Positions 46,850 through 58,200 of a stretch of 64,000 bases of DNA are shown piece by piece. Under the pieces are notes generated by a model. The model ran no database searches, had not been told where the DNA came from, and saw nothing but the letters and a program-made list of their open reading frames with translations. Location: the NCBI GenBank assembly GCA_949128115.1, contig OX421967.1, forward strand, positions 9,042,070 to 9,106,069, in the 5' to 3' direction. The translations under genes were made by a program, and so were the position numbers. The stretch comes from Anaspis maculata. Taxonomy: Eukaryota > Arthropoda > Insecta > Coleoptera > Scraptiidae. Every line of letters starts with the position of its first letter. Position 1 is the first letter of the stretch.

Positions 46850-48142
46850 ATGAGTACCCCTCTCTCTATTAACACCATGGAATCTACTTCAAATTATACT
46901 CCACAACAACCTGCAAAATCTTCATCGTCCTATGTCAATGCCGCCAAGTCACGTCCACCAACAAATTACCCCAAAAAAGAGCAAGCAATAATCATGAACG
47001 TCAACAAAGAACTCTCTAGACTCGATTATGTCAAGTCAATAGGTAATATCGTAGGACCCAAAAATATTATTTTTGCTTCTCGCATTTCAAATGACCGTGT
47101 GTGCATGTACCTCTCGAGCGTCCAAGCGGTGGAAAACTTGGTGACTAAATACAAAACCATAAATATAAACGGCATTGACATAGGTATAAGGAAGTTGATC
47201 ACTCCATCAAAAAGAGTGATAATATCGAATGTATGCCCATCGATCCCCAACGAAATTGTTGAAGCTGCATTGAAAGATACAGGTTTAAAGCTCGTGTCAT
47301 CAATATCGTTTTTGAGAGCAGGCTACCAAGAAGATGAATTCAATCATATTTTGAGCTTTAAAAGGCATGTTTACGTCACACCCGATGAGCAAATCCAGTT
47401 GACACCTTCCTTGGTAATAAATTTTGAAGACACCAATTATCGCATATTCTTGACATATGACGACCTAACATGTTTCATTTGCGGTCGTCAAGGACATATA
47501 TCTAGTTCTTGCTCTGCCCAACCATCTACAGAATCTCAAACTCCCATGAATACCGAGGATCAACGGAATAAGCGCCCAGCTCCTTCAGAAAGCTTAGATT
47601 CGCCGCCGGTGGACGGTGCAATCCAAAATTCCCAAGACCTATTTGAAATCCAAAATGCATTACAAACACCTGACCCCTTCCAAAAACCGAAAAATAAGCC
47701 AAAAAAACCACGAATAGCAGATCCCGAAGCCAACTTGGACAAACTCAAACCTTCTAGTTCAACTGAATCTTTACAGCTAGATTTGGACATGGAGCCTATC
47801 AAACTACACATAGAAAAAAAACCTAAATCCTTCCCTGTGACATATAGCGTCTTCAAAAGTTTTCTGGAAAACTGTAGAGGAAACCCTGATCCACTTAGCG
47901 AGGCAAGACGATGTGCAAATGACGTTGAATCCCTTTTAAAAATGATGTTTGATCTATACCCTCTTCTTCCAAACAAGGCTGCCAAAACAAGATTCACCCG
48001 TATACATAAAAAGATCAAAAGTCAAATGACAACACATGAACTAGGAAAGAGCAGATCCTTGAGCCTGAGCACCTGCTCTCTCGATTCTCAAGACTCCCAA
48101 CAAGACGCAAAATGCTCGAAGAGCCTACTTGGTTTTGATTGA
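46850..48142 (+). CDS. LINE ORF1 (gag-like, CCHC knuckle), intact
   Basis: The frame from ATG 46850 encodes 430 residues. An upstream in-frame GTG at 46805 would add 15, but ATG is the plausible start. A Ser/Pro-rich N-terminus is followed by a globular region (about 45-205) with VGPKNIIFASRIS, ITPSKRVIISNVCPSIPNE and FNHILSFKRHVYV, then a knuckle at Cys208, Cys211, His216, Cys221. A long Pro/Ser/Lys-rich tail carries a second folded-looking part near 325-400. The blocks align in order with the ORF1 at 1-907 (minus), so the two are members of one family, clearly diverged. The protein would bind element RNA. The ORF2 that should follow is absent: the next 1.5 kb is another element, and only an RNase H remnant is found beyond it. 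Confidence 0.88.
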   Translation: MSTPLSINTMESTSNYTPQQPAKSSSSYVNAAKSRPPTNYPKKEQAIIMNVNKELSRLDYVKSIGNIVGPKNIIFASRISNDRVCMYLSSVQAVENLVTKYKTININGIDIGIRKLITPSKRVIISNVCPSIPNEIVEAALKDTGLKLVSSISFLRAGYQEDEFNHILSFKRHVYVTPDEQIQLTPSLVINFEDTNYRIFLTYDDLTCFICGRQGHISSSCSAQPSTESQTPMNTEDQRNKRPAPSESLDSPPVDGAIQNSQDLFEIQNALQTPDPFQKPKNKPKKPRIADPEANLDKLKPSSSTESLQLDLDMEPIKLHIEKKPKSFPVTYSVFKSFLENCRGNPDPLSEARRCANDVESLLKMMFDLYPLLPNKAAKTRFTRIHKKIKSQMTTHELGKSRSLSLSTCSLDSQDSQQDAKCSKSLLGFD

Positions 48143-48229
48143 CATCTACAATGAATGCGGAGAGTTTTTTATAAAATTTTAGAACTTCACGAATCGGATC
48201 TACTTTGCTAGTAGTGAAAAAAATCGTAT

Positions 48230-49680
48230 ATAAACCGCGCTTGAGAAGGCTAATATAGCCTTCGCACATATCGCTGTACTAGAATGATAGTAAGACAACT
48301 TGAAAAACATAGTCTCGAGTAATCGCCACTTGAACATTTCAGAAGAACGAAAAACACTCTTCTTCTCGAAGTTTCGGAGATTTTTTAATTTTCCAGTTGT
48401 ATTATATCGCTCCTAATAGACCTGTGAGGAATTCATTATGAAATCACATTTACTCTTTGAGAAAAAAATCGAAAAGTGAACATATCCTTGTGTATCGCTA
48501 GAAATAATGGTTCTGTTGGAAGTTGTCCGTTTTTTCATGTAAGTTATCCTACTATTCGTCAGGAATTTGTAGAGTGATTTTGAATTTATCCCTCTTTTTT
48601 TTCAAGTTGTCCGAGTATTGCACAGTAAGCATAGCCTGGTTCAACATATTTTTCATAGTTATCCTTAAGTATTGGATGACATGGAATAAGCCTATTAGTT
48701 TTTGGCTGTCATCTGACAAATAAAAGTGTCACTATCAGAAATTGGAAATTCATTTGAATGTCCTTGAAAAACTGTATTCAGAACAGTGGATAGTGTGTCG
48801 CTAGATGTCGTGTGTCAAATATTGAAAAATGTCAAAGTTCATAACTTTGTCATTCAATTATTCAACATTTTGCATCAAACATTTCATCCTGTGAACCGAT
48901 TTTCACGATTTCTTTTACTTTTGGCAGTCTTGGCCATAGCTATAACCAATATAGTCTGCCTCCGCATCTATCCATCGTTTTGATTCAGTTTTACCCAATA
49001 CAAACTGACCTGTGGATAACGAAATCATGGCAATGTACATTGGAGATAAGTTAAAATTATGAAGTCATTTCAAACAATTCACGGAACATTTCTGGTCAAA
49101 TAGTGGGACAACTTGGAGAAAAAGAAGATATTTTACAAATGCATGAGGGTATGTTTGTGCAATAGTGAGTTAAAATGGAATATCTGAAGACTTTCATTAA
49201 ATCAGTTGGTTTTTTGGTGTAAGAGTGAGACATCTTTCACAGTAAAATACTGAGATAACATGAAAAACAAGGACAACTTGAAATTTCCATATCAAATTTG
49301 TTGTAAAATTGGGACATGTTGAAATGTCTCCGTATTATACCAGAAGGCAAGATCAAATTCGATCTATTTCTCAGTAGAAGAAATAGAACATTTTGAGATG
49401 TCCGAGTATTAGACCAGAACTGTTCAAAAAACAGATAATTATAACAGTGAGATATTCATTTTTTATGTACTTTCATGATGATTCTGAGTAATTCGATTTT
49501 TTCACCAGGTAGAGAATAGCTTGGAGCTATAGATTTTGAAATAATCCGAAAATCAGAAATTTGAAGTTATCTTACTATCATTCTAGCACAGCGATATCTC
49601 CCTCGCCGCTACGCGGCTCGGGATTTAAACTGTGCTCACGCTATAATAGCTCACTTCTCAACCTTGGTATATAATATACT
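48230..49680. mobile_element. TIR element inserted between LINE ORF1 and its RNase H remnant
   Basis: ATATCGCTGTACTAGAATGA (48268) is matched in inverse at 49563-49597 (ending TCATTCTAGCACAGCGATAT), and both sides continue with TTGAGAAG and TATTATAGC blocks outward. The right arm has an extra ~30-bp GC-rich insert (CGCCGCTACGCGGCTCG). The interior repeats words such as GAGACAACTTGAAA and CCGTATTATACCAGAA. No transposase frame is seen. Confidence 0.75.
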
Positions 49681-49683
49681 ATT

Positions 49684-50270
49684 ATGTATACACCATCACA
49701 CATTGGAATAGATGGTAATGAAAGAGCTGACGATCTGGCCAAAAAGGCAACATCATCGAACAATCTACCAATTTGTCGAATTAATCCCCCAGCTGACCTC
49801 AAAACATATGTGAAGGTCAGTATATCTCGTATCTGGCAGCAGTGTTGGGACCGAAAAGACCACTATCTTCAAAAACAAAACCACTGATCTGTACAGTTCT
49901 CACCTGCCCGGAGAAAAGGAACGAACAAGTTAAACTCAATAGGTTGAGACTGAGATACTCCAGACTTACCCACTCTTTTTTGTTGTCAAGGCAAGATCGT
50001 CCAAAATGTCCAACCTGCGACATCCATCTGTCAATCGACCATATCCTCTACCATTGCCAAAACCACCATAATCACAGATCACTATATGGTGTTGCAGAGT
50101 CTCCAACAACTCTTACAGACCCTAACAAATATGATAAAGTTCTAACTTCCCTGAAAGAAATCCAAATATTTGACTCCATCTAACCCGTACGTCACACTTC
50201 AGTAACTCAAGTGAGCTGCTAATAACCTTCAATGGTTGATGCAGCATTGTAAATGTAAATTAAAAAAAAA
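49684..50270 (+). pseudogene. LINE ORF2 tail: RNase H end, C-terminal region and poly(A)
   Basis: The frame at 49684 reads YTPSHIGIDGNERADDLAKK, the last conserved block of the RNase H domain found in I-clade LINEs. After a frame change near 49860 it continues with LNRLRLRYSRLTHSFLLSR and CPTCDIHLSIDHILYHCQ, the C-terminal CCHC-like region typical of the same proteins, and stops at about 50183. A short 3' UTR ends in an A-run at 50259-50270. With the ORF1 at 46850 this makes one element of ORF1, EN-RT-RNase H type that has lost the endonuclease, the RT and most of RNase H. That link is inferred from order, strand and family. Confidence 0.8.
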
Positions 50271-50639
50271 AATTAAACACAATCATGCTAATACAAAAAA
50301 AATATCAAAAGAATATCAATAACATAAGCAAGTTGACTTCGTGGAGTCAGTCATTGCCCAGGGCGGAAGACATAATGGACCTAATGCCTATGGTTGAAAC
50401 CTATGGTTAGACCTCATCGGAACAGACTACCAAGTCTCCTTATCTTTGTGTTCTTCATTAGGATTATCCGCTTCAATTGCAACAGAATATGGCGATCTGG
50501 ATTTGTCATTATCAGAAACAGATCTCGCGGCCACTTTCGTGTTTGTTCTTGATTTCTTTCTTTCAATATCCGCCGTCTTGCCACCGTCTTGCCTGTGTCG
50601 TTCCTCAACTCAACCAACTCAACTATATGCAATATAATC
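50271..50639. other. Short unassigned spacer
   Basis: No gene or clear repeat end is visible. Confidence 0.4.
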
Positions 50640-50905
50640 GTTGAGGATTGTGCCAAATTTATCAATTTCATTTCAAAAATTTCCCTGAATCCAAGAATTC
50701 CAAGAAATCAAGTATTAAGTATTTCGCTGAGAAAATAAACTTTGCAGCGAGGCCTCTTCGTAATTTCAGCCACAGTTGTGCCAAATGTTACAATTTTGCG
50801 ATGAGAGTTTTGACAAGTGACCCAATTACGTAGTGGGGATTTCTCCCAATTCATCAACTTCGTGTCGAAGACTTCTCAAAATTCATCAGTCGTAACGATT
50901 ATTCC
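50640..50905. repeat. Degenerate ~46-bp tandem array, block 5
   Basis: TTGTGCCAAATTTATCAATTTC and CCAATTCATCAACTTCGTG units show the array reappearing after the plus-strand LINE. It marks the right limit of the array that begins near 40170. Confidence 0.6.
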
Positions 50906-53320
50906 ATACCGGTTTTCGACTCAGCCTAGAATAACTTTGGTAGATAATGATGGGTAAGAGCTTCAAAGCTTCCAAGTATTTGATGGTTCAAACACTTGCA
51001 TTTGTTCATTGCTGCTTTTATTTTTATTCTGCCCACAAATATTTTTGCAGCTGATACTAGAAAACTGTGAAAGCTGTCTAGATAAATGCGAACAAAGCTT
51101 GAAGATTGGACGACAAATTCACATAGGTTGGGTGTGAGTGGTTGACAATCGTGTTATGAAGCTCTGATTTTCGATTGTCTTTCAGTTGATCCTATTGAGA
51201 TACTACCAATACAGCTCAGGTGTTGTAAGGTAAAGCTCTGGCCGAGGCGAGGCTCTGACTGCAAATCTACGGCTAGTTTGTCCACTTATAGCAAACAATA
51301 CGACACAACAGGACACTCGAAGATTCAAAATACCCTAGGCTGAGGTCATTGTAGAGTATAAATTATTAAATAAAAATAAATGAATAAATGAAGCAAGTTA
51401 TTAAAATAAGTCTCAGAACTACGTTTGTTACCTAAATATTTATTCAGTTAACAAACTAATAGAGCTTGGAAAATAAGTCTGGAGTTGACAACAATGGTCT
51501 CAGTCGCCATTCGGTTTTGGTGCTTTTCGAGAAGAATGAGAAGATGGCTCTGAAACAAAATACCACATTCGATCTCAACTCAACGTACTGGACGTGCTGG
51601 CTGGCATGAAGCGATGATTGCTTCTGAAAATCTCAGAACCGATTTCCACATACGTACACCTCCAGGCAATATAACCATATTATCATGCAATATAATGGAA
51701 AAAGGGTGTTGTTGATGGATTATTGATGTAGCCGGTGATCAAGCTGCGGCCGTACGCCGTCGGAGTATAGCGCCAGAGAGCGCGCTAATACAGAAATAAT
51801 CGAGTAACTGTTGAAAAATCGAGAAAGTTCATGAAACCGGAGGTTCGAGTTGATTGATTATGGGCCCGTCTGATCGCGGCAGTTATCAATAACCGCTGAC
51901 ACAACTTATCATTATAATCATATTAGGAAGCGGAGTGAGAGAGGAGAGGAGCGCAGCCAGCTAGCATATAGTGGGCTTTGGCAAGCCCATGCATCAGGGC
52001 AAACAACCGACGTTTCACGTGTTGTTGTTCCTCTCGTCGTCATCATCATCATCGGCAACGTGATATAATACGTAACACAAACAATATTGATTGCCAAAGG
52101 ACCCTCCCCGGCTTTGTTCCGAAATTAACTTTTCGGGATATCATCGAAGAAGACGGCTAATAATGCGAGAGGCGTCAGGTTTTTTACGCCGCGACGTATC
52201 CATCACTTTCGATATTCCGTCTGCAACCCAGCGAGAAGACATTATCTGTTCGATAACCTCTTTGGATTGGTCATCATCAAAGCTTCAAGGACCGCAGCGA
52301 TTCTTTCGAAAATGCTCACGGTTATTCGAAATTGAATAGAAATGGGTCGAAAAGTGTAACCCTGCGGCGCTTAATTTGCACTAAAATTACAACTACTGCC
52401 AAAATCAAGCACTGTGAACTGTAAATTCGGCTCTCGCCAATAACCATTTCCACGGAGCACTGAATCAAAGTTCATCGAACCACACGGCCATGCCACTCAT
52501 CATCATCGAACAAAAACCCCAGAAGCAATTAAACTCATTATCAATCAAAATAAACCCATCAAATGATTAATCGAATCACAAAAACGTCTGGCGGAGAAAA
52601 GGTTGGGCATACCTGTGCGACATAATTGGATTATAAACAAACACTGGGTGAATTTGTCACGATGATTGGGCACAAATCACAGTGACATCTATTATGCACT
52701 TTTATCGTTGCTCATTATCGATCCAAAAGACTGTCCATTGTCCACGAGAAATCTTCCAGTCTTCCTTTTTCCACCTCATTTATTAGCATGTGGTCTCACA
52801 ACGCATCTGGATGTGCACATCCCTGGCATCGGGATTAATCCTTGCTCGTCATCCTGTTTGATTATTGCTGATGATGATGACGACGACCCGCTTGCAGACA
52901 GATTAAAGATAAAGCTCGATTCGTGGTCAATTTTCCACTCCACGCGTGAATTTTTGTCATTATAAGAACGAGCTACTGTTATGCACACGGAGGTTTGCCT
53001 TTCATGCCCGTCCATAGCGTACCTACGACTCTTTGGTGGTGGTCCATTAACTCCCATCATTTTAATGTTTGTTATTAGGTGCCATCTCATAAAAGGCGTG
53101 CGAGCGTTTTGTGTGTTCGTTTTGTTGGCCGGTTGGTACTACTGGGTGCACGTCTGCGGGAGATGATTGCTTAATTAAGATCTGCTGTCAATAACTCAGA
53201 TTTGTTCCGAAGGTATACGATGAAATGACCTTGGGCATATTGAGCAATTTCAGAGCCTTTATGGCTTTTCCAAGTAACACAGCGTAAAATGTGCATGACG
53301 CATTATACCGACCGAAGATA
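50906..53320. other. No recognisable gene; low-copy-looking DNA
   Basis: No repeat structure or domain-bearing frame is seen. Short runs such as TCATCATCATCATC (52039) and GATGATGATGACGACGA (52870) are simple repeats. This stretch has the look of ordinary intergenic or intronic insect DNA. Confidence 0.45.
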
Positions 53321-53450
53321 TGAGATAATTTTGTATAAGGTTCTTCTTTTGGGGTTTTTGGGCAGGATGATAAAAAACTGTTGTAAAAAAAAAAACTGTA
53401 AAAATTGTTGTAAAACTGCAATGTGCAGTTTGCAATAAAATAAATCTTAG

Positions 53451-53580
53451 CCTGACGAAGCCGATGTCAATCGGCGAAACGTTGCGTAAAATATACAACA
53501 GTTTTTTTATCATCCTGCCCAAAAACCCAAAAGAAGAACCTTATACAAATAAATCAAAGGACAGAGCATACACAACATTA
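53451..53580 (+). repeat. PLE LTR-like repeat, left copy
   Basis: It begins CCTGACGAAGCCGATGTCAA and continues through ATATACAACAG and CATCCTGCCCAAAAACCC to AATCAAAGGACAGAG. The right copy at 58077 is nearly identical over about 125 bp. Confidence 0.85.
53452..53488 (+). ncRNA. Hammerhead-ribozyme-like motif in the left PLE repeat
   Basis: In order: CTGACGA (core CUGANGA), A, a perfect 6-bp stem GCCGAT/ATCGGC with a GTCA loop, GAAAC, then GTTGC and GTA as the possible cleavage triplet. PLE LTR-like repeats are known to carry hammerhead motifs, so the position is right. Stem III would be only two pairs, and I cannot draw a good stem I. The right copy (58078-58114) has GGAA in place of GAAA. 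Confidence 0.45.
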
Positions 53581-54360
53581 TACAAGACCTTTTTGGGAAT
53601 TCTTCGACATAATAACATCAATCGGTTCAGCTGCCGTTCGACGACACGAAACCGTTACCTCATTTCTTCTATGAAACATCACTCAATTTGACTACCGTCG
53701 GAAAACACGAAACTCCTTTCATTCACAGTGAGGAAAAACTTCACTATCATCCAAAACTACATACAATAAAATCAAGAGAGATAGCATTTACAAGAACTAG
53801 CTACGAAGATATCAAGAAGACCAGCCTCAGCCTTCGATACAAAATCATCACTCAGTTTGACTACCTTCTGACAACACGTAGTTGTTACTTCCTTTCTTCC
53901 ATTCATGGTAAAGAAAACTTCCCTTTCATCAAAAAGTACTCACAAATCAAAAAAGGACACCTCACCAATAACTACCCAAGTGGAGATCAAGGCCAGATCT
54001 TCACTTTCAACTGAACACCACAACTATACCTACGAGAGAATTGGAATAGATTTCATCCTTCATTCAACAACATTTGAGCTACTACACAAGAAATCTTTGT
54101 TCCTGTCACCTCAACTCAACTACCCACGAAGAAATCAAGGCAGTATTTCACCTTTTATTCAACACCACTCAGGTTACATGAACAACTGTTACCTGTTGCC
54201 TTTATTGAACCACCTACAAGAAACCAAGAGACACTTGCACTTTCCATTAAACATCTGTTTCGGGTTGAAGCTAAAAACCTGCGAGGAAATCAAAACAGAT
54301 ACCAACTTTATAAAATGTTTTCTTATCAATAACTTGAAACTGTTTTTGGTGAAGATATTT

Positions 54361-54962
54361 CTTTAACAATTGAGAATTATAACAAAAACCAAGAAAAACT
54401 AGCTAAATTCTATAATAGGAATATATTTTTAATAAAATGTAAGAAGTTCAAGATCATACCACCCACATCCAGCAGTACTTCTTTTTTTGTGACATTACTC
54501 CAAGTAGAAAACACTCCTTTTCAAAAAAAAATTGATAATAAGATTAATAAATCCAAACTAAATAGATATGTTGAACTAGAAATAAATGTCACACATTGGC
54601 ACATTTCAAGATTAAATTCTTCAATTAATAATCAGGTTATCTATTTACAGAACAATATTCCACCACAATTGATTAATGTTATCATATCAAAAGCTAAACA
54701 TATGTATTTATAACAGAGAATTTAAGAGATCAAAGTCAAATCTAATCAAGAAATTTGAAAAATTATCCATCAACACAAATATTTTTATTAACGCGAAACA
54801 AGGTTGGATAAAGAACGTTTCAAACGTAAATGTTCCAGATGATATTCAATGTTTTCTTTCCTTAGGACCTAAGTTTGCTTTGAAATATAATAAATCAGAT
54901 TTTCCAATGGCTCATATTATCAAAGATGTTGAAAATATCATACAAAATCTGCCAGCACACTG
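54361..54962 (+). pseudogene. PLE protein N-terminal region (broken)
   Basis: The plus frames read LAKFYNRNIFLIKCKKFKII, later LINVIISKAKHMYL and, after a stop and frame change near 54715, KKFEKLSINTNIFINAKQGW and FLSLGPKFALKYNKSDFP. The last block (W..N.S...L...LGPKFA) is the conserved region before the RT in PLE proteins. Coding text ends at 54962 in NLPAHC, exactly where foreign DNA starts, and resumes near 56166. Confidence 0.75.
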
Positions 54963-55435
54963 CAGGGTTGTCTGATATATATCAAGTGATATGTATCACA
55001 ATGGATATCACGATATATATCATGATATTTATTGATTGATATATATCATGCTATATATCCGACAAAAATGTTGCACAATGGAGTTTTTATTTGAAGCATT
55101 GTGATCTGCGAAATTGGGCTTAATGCATCACGCATGCAGCACGTCTCTTTGTCTTGACTTGTTTTCCTTTCAGAATGGATTTAATTTCGATTTATTGCAA
55201 ATATAAATAGCATTGATAATATTATGATTGATCTTTGTTCATGAATCGATATAATTATGTTCTATCTAATTTTTGTCCAAGTAGTGTTTGTTCCAATTTC
55301 GGACTTGAACATTATCTAAAAATCAAAATTCCAAGAAAATATCAAAATATCGGATATATATCGAATATATCAATAAATATCCAATATTATGATATTCTGA
55401 TATTTATATAAATATCATGATATTTTCCAACCCTG
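54963..55435. mobile_element. MITE with CAGGGTTG ends (hAT-like) inside the PLE
   Basis: CAGGGTTG at 54963 pairs with CAACCCTG ending at 55435. The interior is full of GATATATATC and ATATCATGATAT motifs, inverted between the ends. Flanking GCACACTG and ACACTATG match only in part, so the 8-bp duplication expected of hAT is not clean. Confidence 0.7.
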
Positions 55436-56165
55436 ACACTATGATAAAGATATTCAACAACAATACCATAAGAAGGATCTATTTTGTAGACATAAATGGA
55501 TTCTTCGAATGGTATTTAATGGACTATTTTTTTTTAAACGTTTATTTCAAATCACTTGTTATAAATATCAAAGGTACAGTTGCTGTTATTCAAAGATTTG
55601 GAAAGGCTTCGGCCAAAGTACAACAACGCTGCTTCTATGAGAATGGTTGGCTATTTTCATTTCAGTCAATCCAATTTTTCCGCACTGGCTTTTGCATGTC
55701 CATTTGCTTTGCTGTCCCAAGCGCTGCATTTTCATACCAACACGCATGTTATAATGTCCAATCTCTCAAACTATCGGCAATCTGCGGCACTGCTGTATCT
55801 CCGACGAAACATAGTCCCATTCCGCGTGTTTTTCGTGTTTTTCGGGACGATCAGTCTCTCCTTATTCGGACATGGCAAATTCGCCACTCATCATTAGGAA
55901 CTGTTTTGTATTTTCTACTCACAAACACTGACAGACAATCAAGCAATAATTATTAAATTTTACAATTTGACATTCACGTTATCGTTGTTATGGTGAGTGT
56001 ATCAACAGCCAGTTTTGTCACCCTGCAGAGGTTTATTCAGTAGCAGCAGAAGTTTTGTCACCCCACCATTAATTTGCCATTGCAAAACTGTTGACATTGG
56101 TTGTAATGGTAACACGTGGTACTGAATACAGCGTCGCTATTGGTTTAAAACGTCAAAAAAAAATT
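55436..56165. other. Further foreign DNA in the PLE coding region
   Basis: PLE coding text stops at 54962 and resumes at about 56166 (CHRNNAVNLITNYFNKI), so this 0.7 kb is also inserted. A 179-codon plus frame (55417-55956) shows no domain I know. I cannot find clean ends. Confidence 0.5.
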
Positions 56166-57040
56166 GTCATAGAAATAATGCTGTAAATTTAATTACTAAT
56201 TATTTTAATAAAATAAAAAATAACAACAAAGTAGATAAACTAGATATTTTCACTAGAAAGACACGTCTTTTTTTAAAAAATCATCCCGATTTAATTGTGT
56301 CTAGATCAGATGAAGGTAATTCAACAGTTCTTATCAATGAAAGTACTTAATTGAATAAAATGTATTCTTCAGTTGTTGAAGACATCATTACTTATAAATA
56401 TTCAACAAGAGATCCAACTAATAAGATTGAACAAAAAAATAATACCATTATCAAAAAACTGTTAAATATGGAAATAATTGATGAATTAGATTACAAAAGA
56501 CTTATATCTCATAATGGTCTTCCACCTCATTTTTCATATAATAAACAAAATTCTGAAAACTTTGTTGATAAAGTTACTGATGTTGTACTTCCACCTAGCT
56601 ACATAATAATCTCTTTGGATGTAATATCTTTATTTACTAATGTAACAGTAGAATTATTGATCCGACCAATAATTGAGATATACTGGGAACTTATTTCTGA
56701 ATTCACCAAAATTGATTCACAATTTTTCAAAGATATAATTCAATATCTTTTTGATTTGAGCTTTTTTTCATACGACGGTAAATTTTACTCACAATTTTTT
56801 GGAACTGCAATGAGTAATCCAATTTCTCCAATTTTAGCAAATTTAGCTATGCATGATCTACTGACATCTGTTGTTGAGAAACTACCATTTTCAGTTCCAT
56901 TTCTATACTGCTTTGTTGATGACATTTTTACAGCCATTCCGAATGATCAACAACAAACGACACTTGATATTTTTAATAAATATTATAATAGTTTGAAATT
57001 CACGATTGAAATTGAAAATGAAAATAAACTACTTTTTTAG
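56166..57040 (+). pseudogene. PLE reverse transcriptase domain (broken)
   Basis: The frame reads FLKNHPDLIVSRSDEGNSTV (RT start; the usual SDKG is SDEG), meets a TAA at 56348, continues with MYSSVVEDIITYKYSTRDPT, and then IIISLDVISLFTNV, QFFGTAMSNPISPILANLAM and the catalytic FVDDIF block. The stretch of about 50 residues that normally holds GLPKIHK...RPIVS is missing between LISHNGLPP and YNKQNSENF, which points to an internal deletion. A one-base loss in the T-run near 57034 shifts the frame. The matching DTSVIQN...TDWYQKP text follows in the next frame. PLE RTs are related to telomerase and copy element RNA at open DNA ends (family knowledge). This copy is inactive. Confidence 0.85.
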
Positions 57041-57100
57041 ATACATCAGTCATTCAAAATAGAAACAATAGTTCAGTTACAGATTGGTATCAAAAACCAA

Positions 57101-57856
57101 TTGCATCAAATATTAAGATCACTTCATTTTCAATCAAATCATGATTTTGGACAAAAAATTAATATTATCAAAATGATGAAAACAAAAATTGAAAAACTTA
57201 GTCATGAACAATTTTGGCTAAAAAATTTCAATCTCATCAAAAATATTCTGAAAGAAAATGGCTATCCTGAGGGAATAATGAATAGAATTTCACATAGTAA
57301 TAGTAATATTAATAATTATATAAGGAGAGTTCAAACACCTTATACAATTGACACTTCTTATTTTTCAATAATCAGTGTTGATGATTTGTCTTTTAATTTA
57401 CGAACATTTTTGCAAAAAGATGATTTGAGAATTACGTTTTATAACAAAAAAACAATAAATAATGTTTACAGCAGATTGGAAGACAAAATACAAGATCATG
57501 ATAAATCAAGTTTGATATATAGAATCAATTGTTCTGATTGTACTAAATGTTATATTGGTCGAACCAAACGAAAACTTATTAAACGTATAAATAACAATAA
57601 AAATGATTGCAAAACACATAATTTACATAAAAATAATTTGACAGCTTCAGGGAACCATAAAAAAGATTTAGGCCATAATTTTGATTTTGAAAATGTTGAA
57701 ATTTCAGGCCAAGAGATTAATTATGAAAAAAGATTCGTTTCTGAAATGATTTTTATTCAAAAACATAATTTTTCTGTTAATTTTCGAACTGACACGCAAA
57801 ATTTAAGTGATGTATATAACAATTCAATCTTGAGAGTTGTTATGATTAGGTCATGA
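57101..57856 (+). pseudogene. PLE linker and GIY-YIG endonuclease domain
   Basis: The 251-codon open frame has a helical linker (GQKINIIKMMKTKIEKLSHE) and then the endonuclease: SSLIYRINCSDCTKCYIGRT at about 137-155 (GIY appears as LIY, YIG is kept), basic residues RKLIKR, HKKDLGHNFDF, and NYEKRFVSEMIFI with the candidate catalytic Glu. It ends VNFRTDTQNLSDVY, the usual PLE C-terminus. The CxxC just before YIG is the zinc-binding feature of PLE endonucleases. The domain is open and complete, although the RT before it is broken. It is separated from the WYQKP text by another frame change near 57100, so the start at 57101 is not a natural one. Confidence 0.85.
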
Positions 57857-58076
57857 AATTTTTGCATTATATAAAATCACCTTTATACCTTATTATCAAG
57901 TTTTCATCTTCATTTCATCACCATAGGAATTTTTCATTGTTATATCTTCCAATTATCTACAGCTCAAAATTTTTTTGACATTTTACACAGTTTCCAAGTA
58001 TTATACATATTATTCGGTAAGCTCTTGTTAATGTTTATTGATTATTGTTTCAAATTAATTATATAATAAATTTTTG

Positions 58077-58200
58077 CCTGACGAAGCCGATGTTAATCGG
58101 CGGAACGTTACGTAAAATATACAACAGTTTTTTATCATCCTGCGCAAAAACCCAAAAGAAGAACCTTATACAAATAAATCAAAGGACAGAGAATATACTA
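58077..58200 (+). repeat. PLE LTR-like repeat, right copy
   Basis: It begins CCTGACGAAGCCGATGTTAA. It differs from the left copy by a few substitutions, among them CGGCGGAACG for CGGCGAAACG in the hammerhead-like core. It diverges from the left copy after GACAGAG. Confidence 0.85.

Larger units (their letters stand above)
53327..58200 (+). mobile_element. Penelope-like element (PLE), decayed, with nested insertion
   Basis: Two direct LTR-like repeats (53451-53580 and 58077-58200) bracket a plus-strand RT and GIY-YIG coding region. An inverted copy of part of the repeat (GGTTCTTCTTTTGGGGTTTT at 53340) lies just to the left, an arrangement typical of Penelope elements. Coding remnants run from about 54360 to 57856, interrupted at 54963-56165 by foreign DNA. 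The stretch 53585-54300 has diverged internal repeats (CACTCA.TTTGACTACC at 53680 and 53850). Confidence 0.88.

Noticed and set aside
53451..58200. LTR retrotransposon or retrovirus-like provirus suggested by direct repeats
   Set aside because: The enzyme is a Penelope-type RT with a GIY-YIG domain. No protease, integrase or envelope text is seen, so the repeats are PLE LTR-like repeats.
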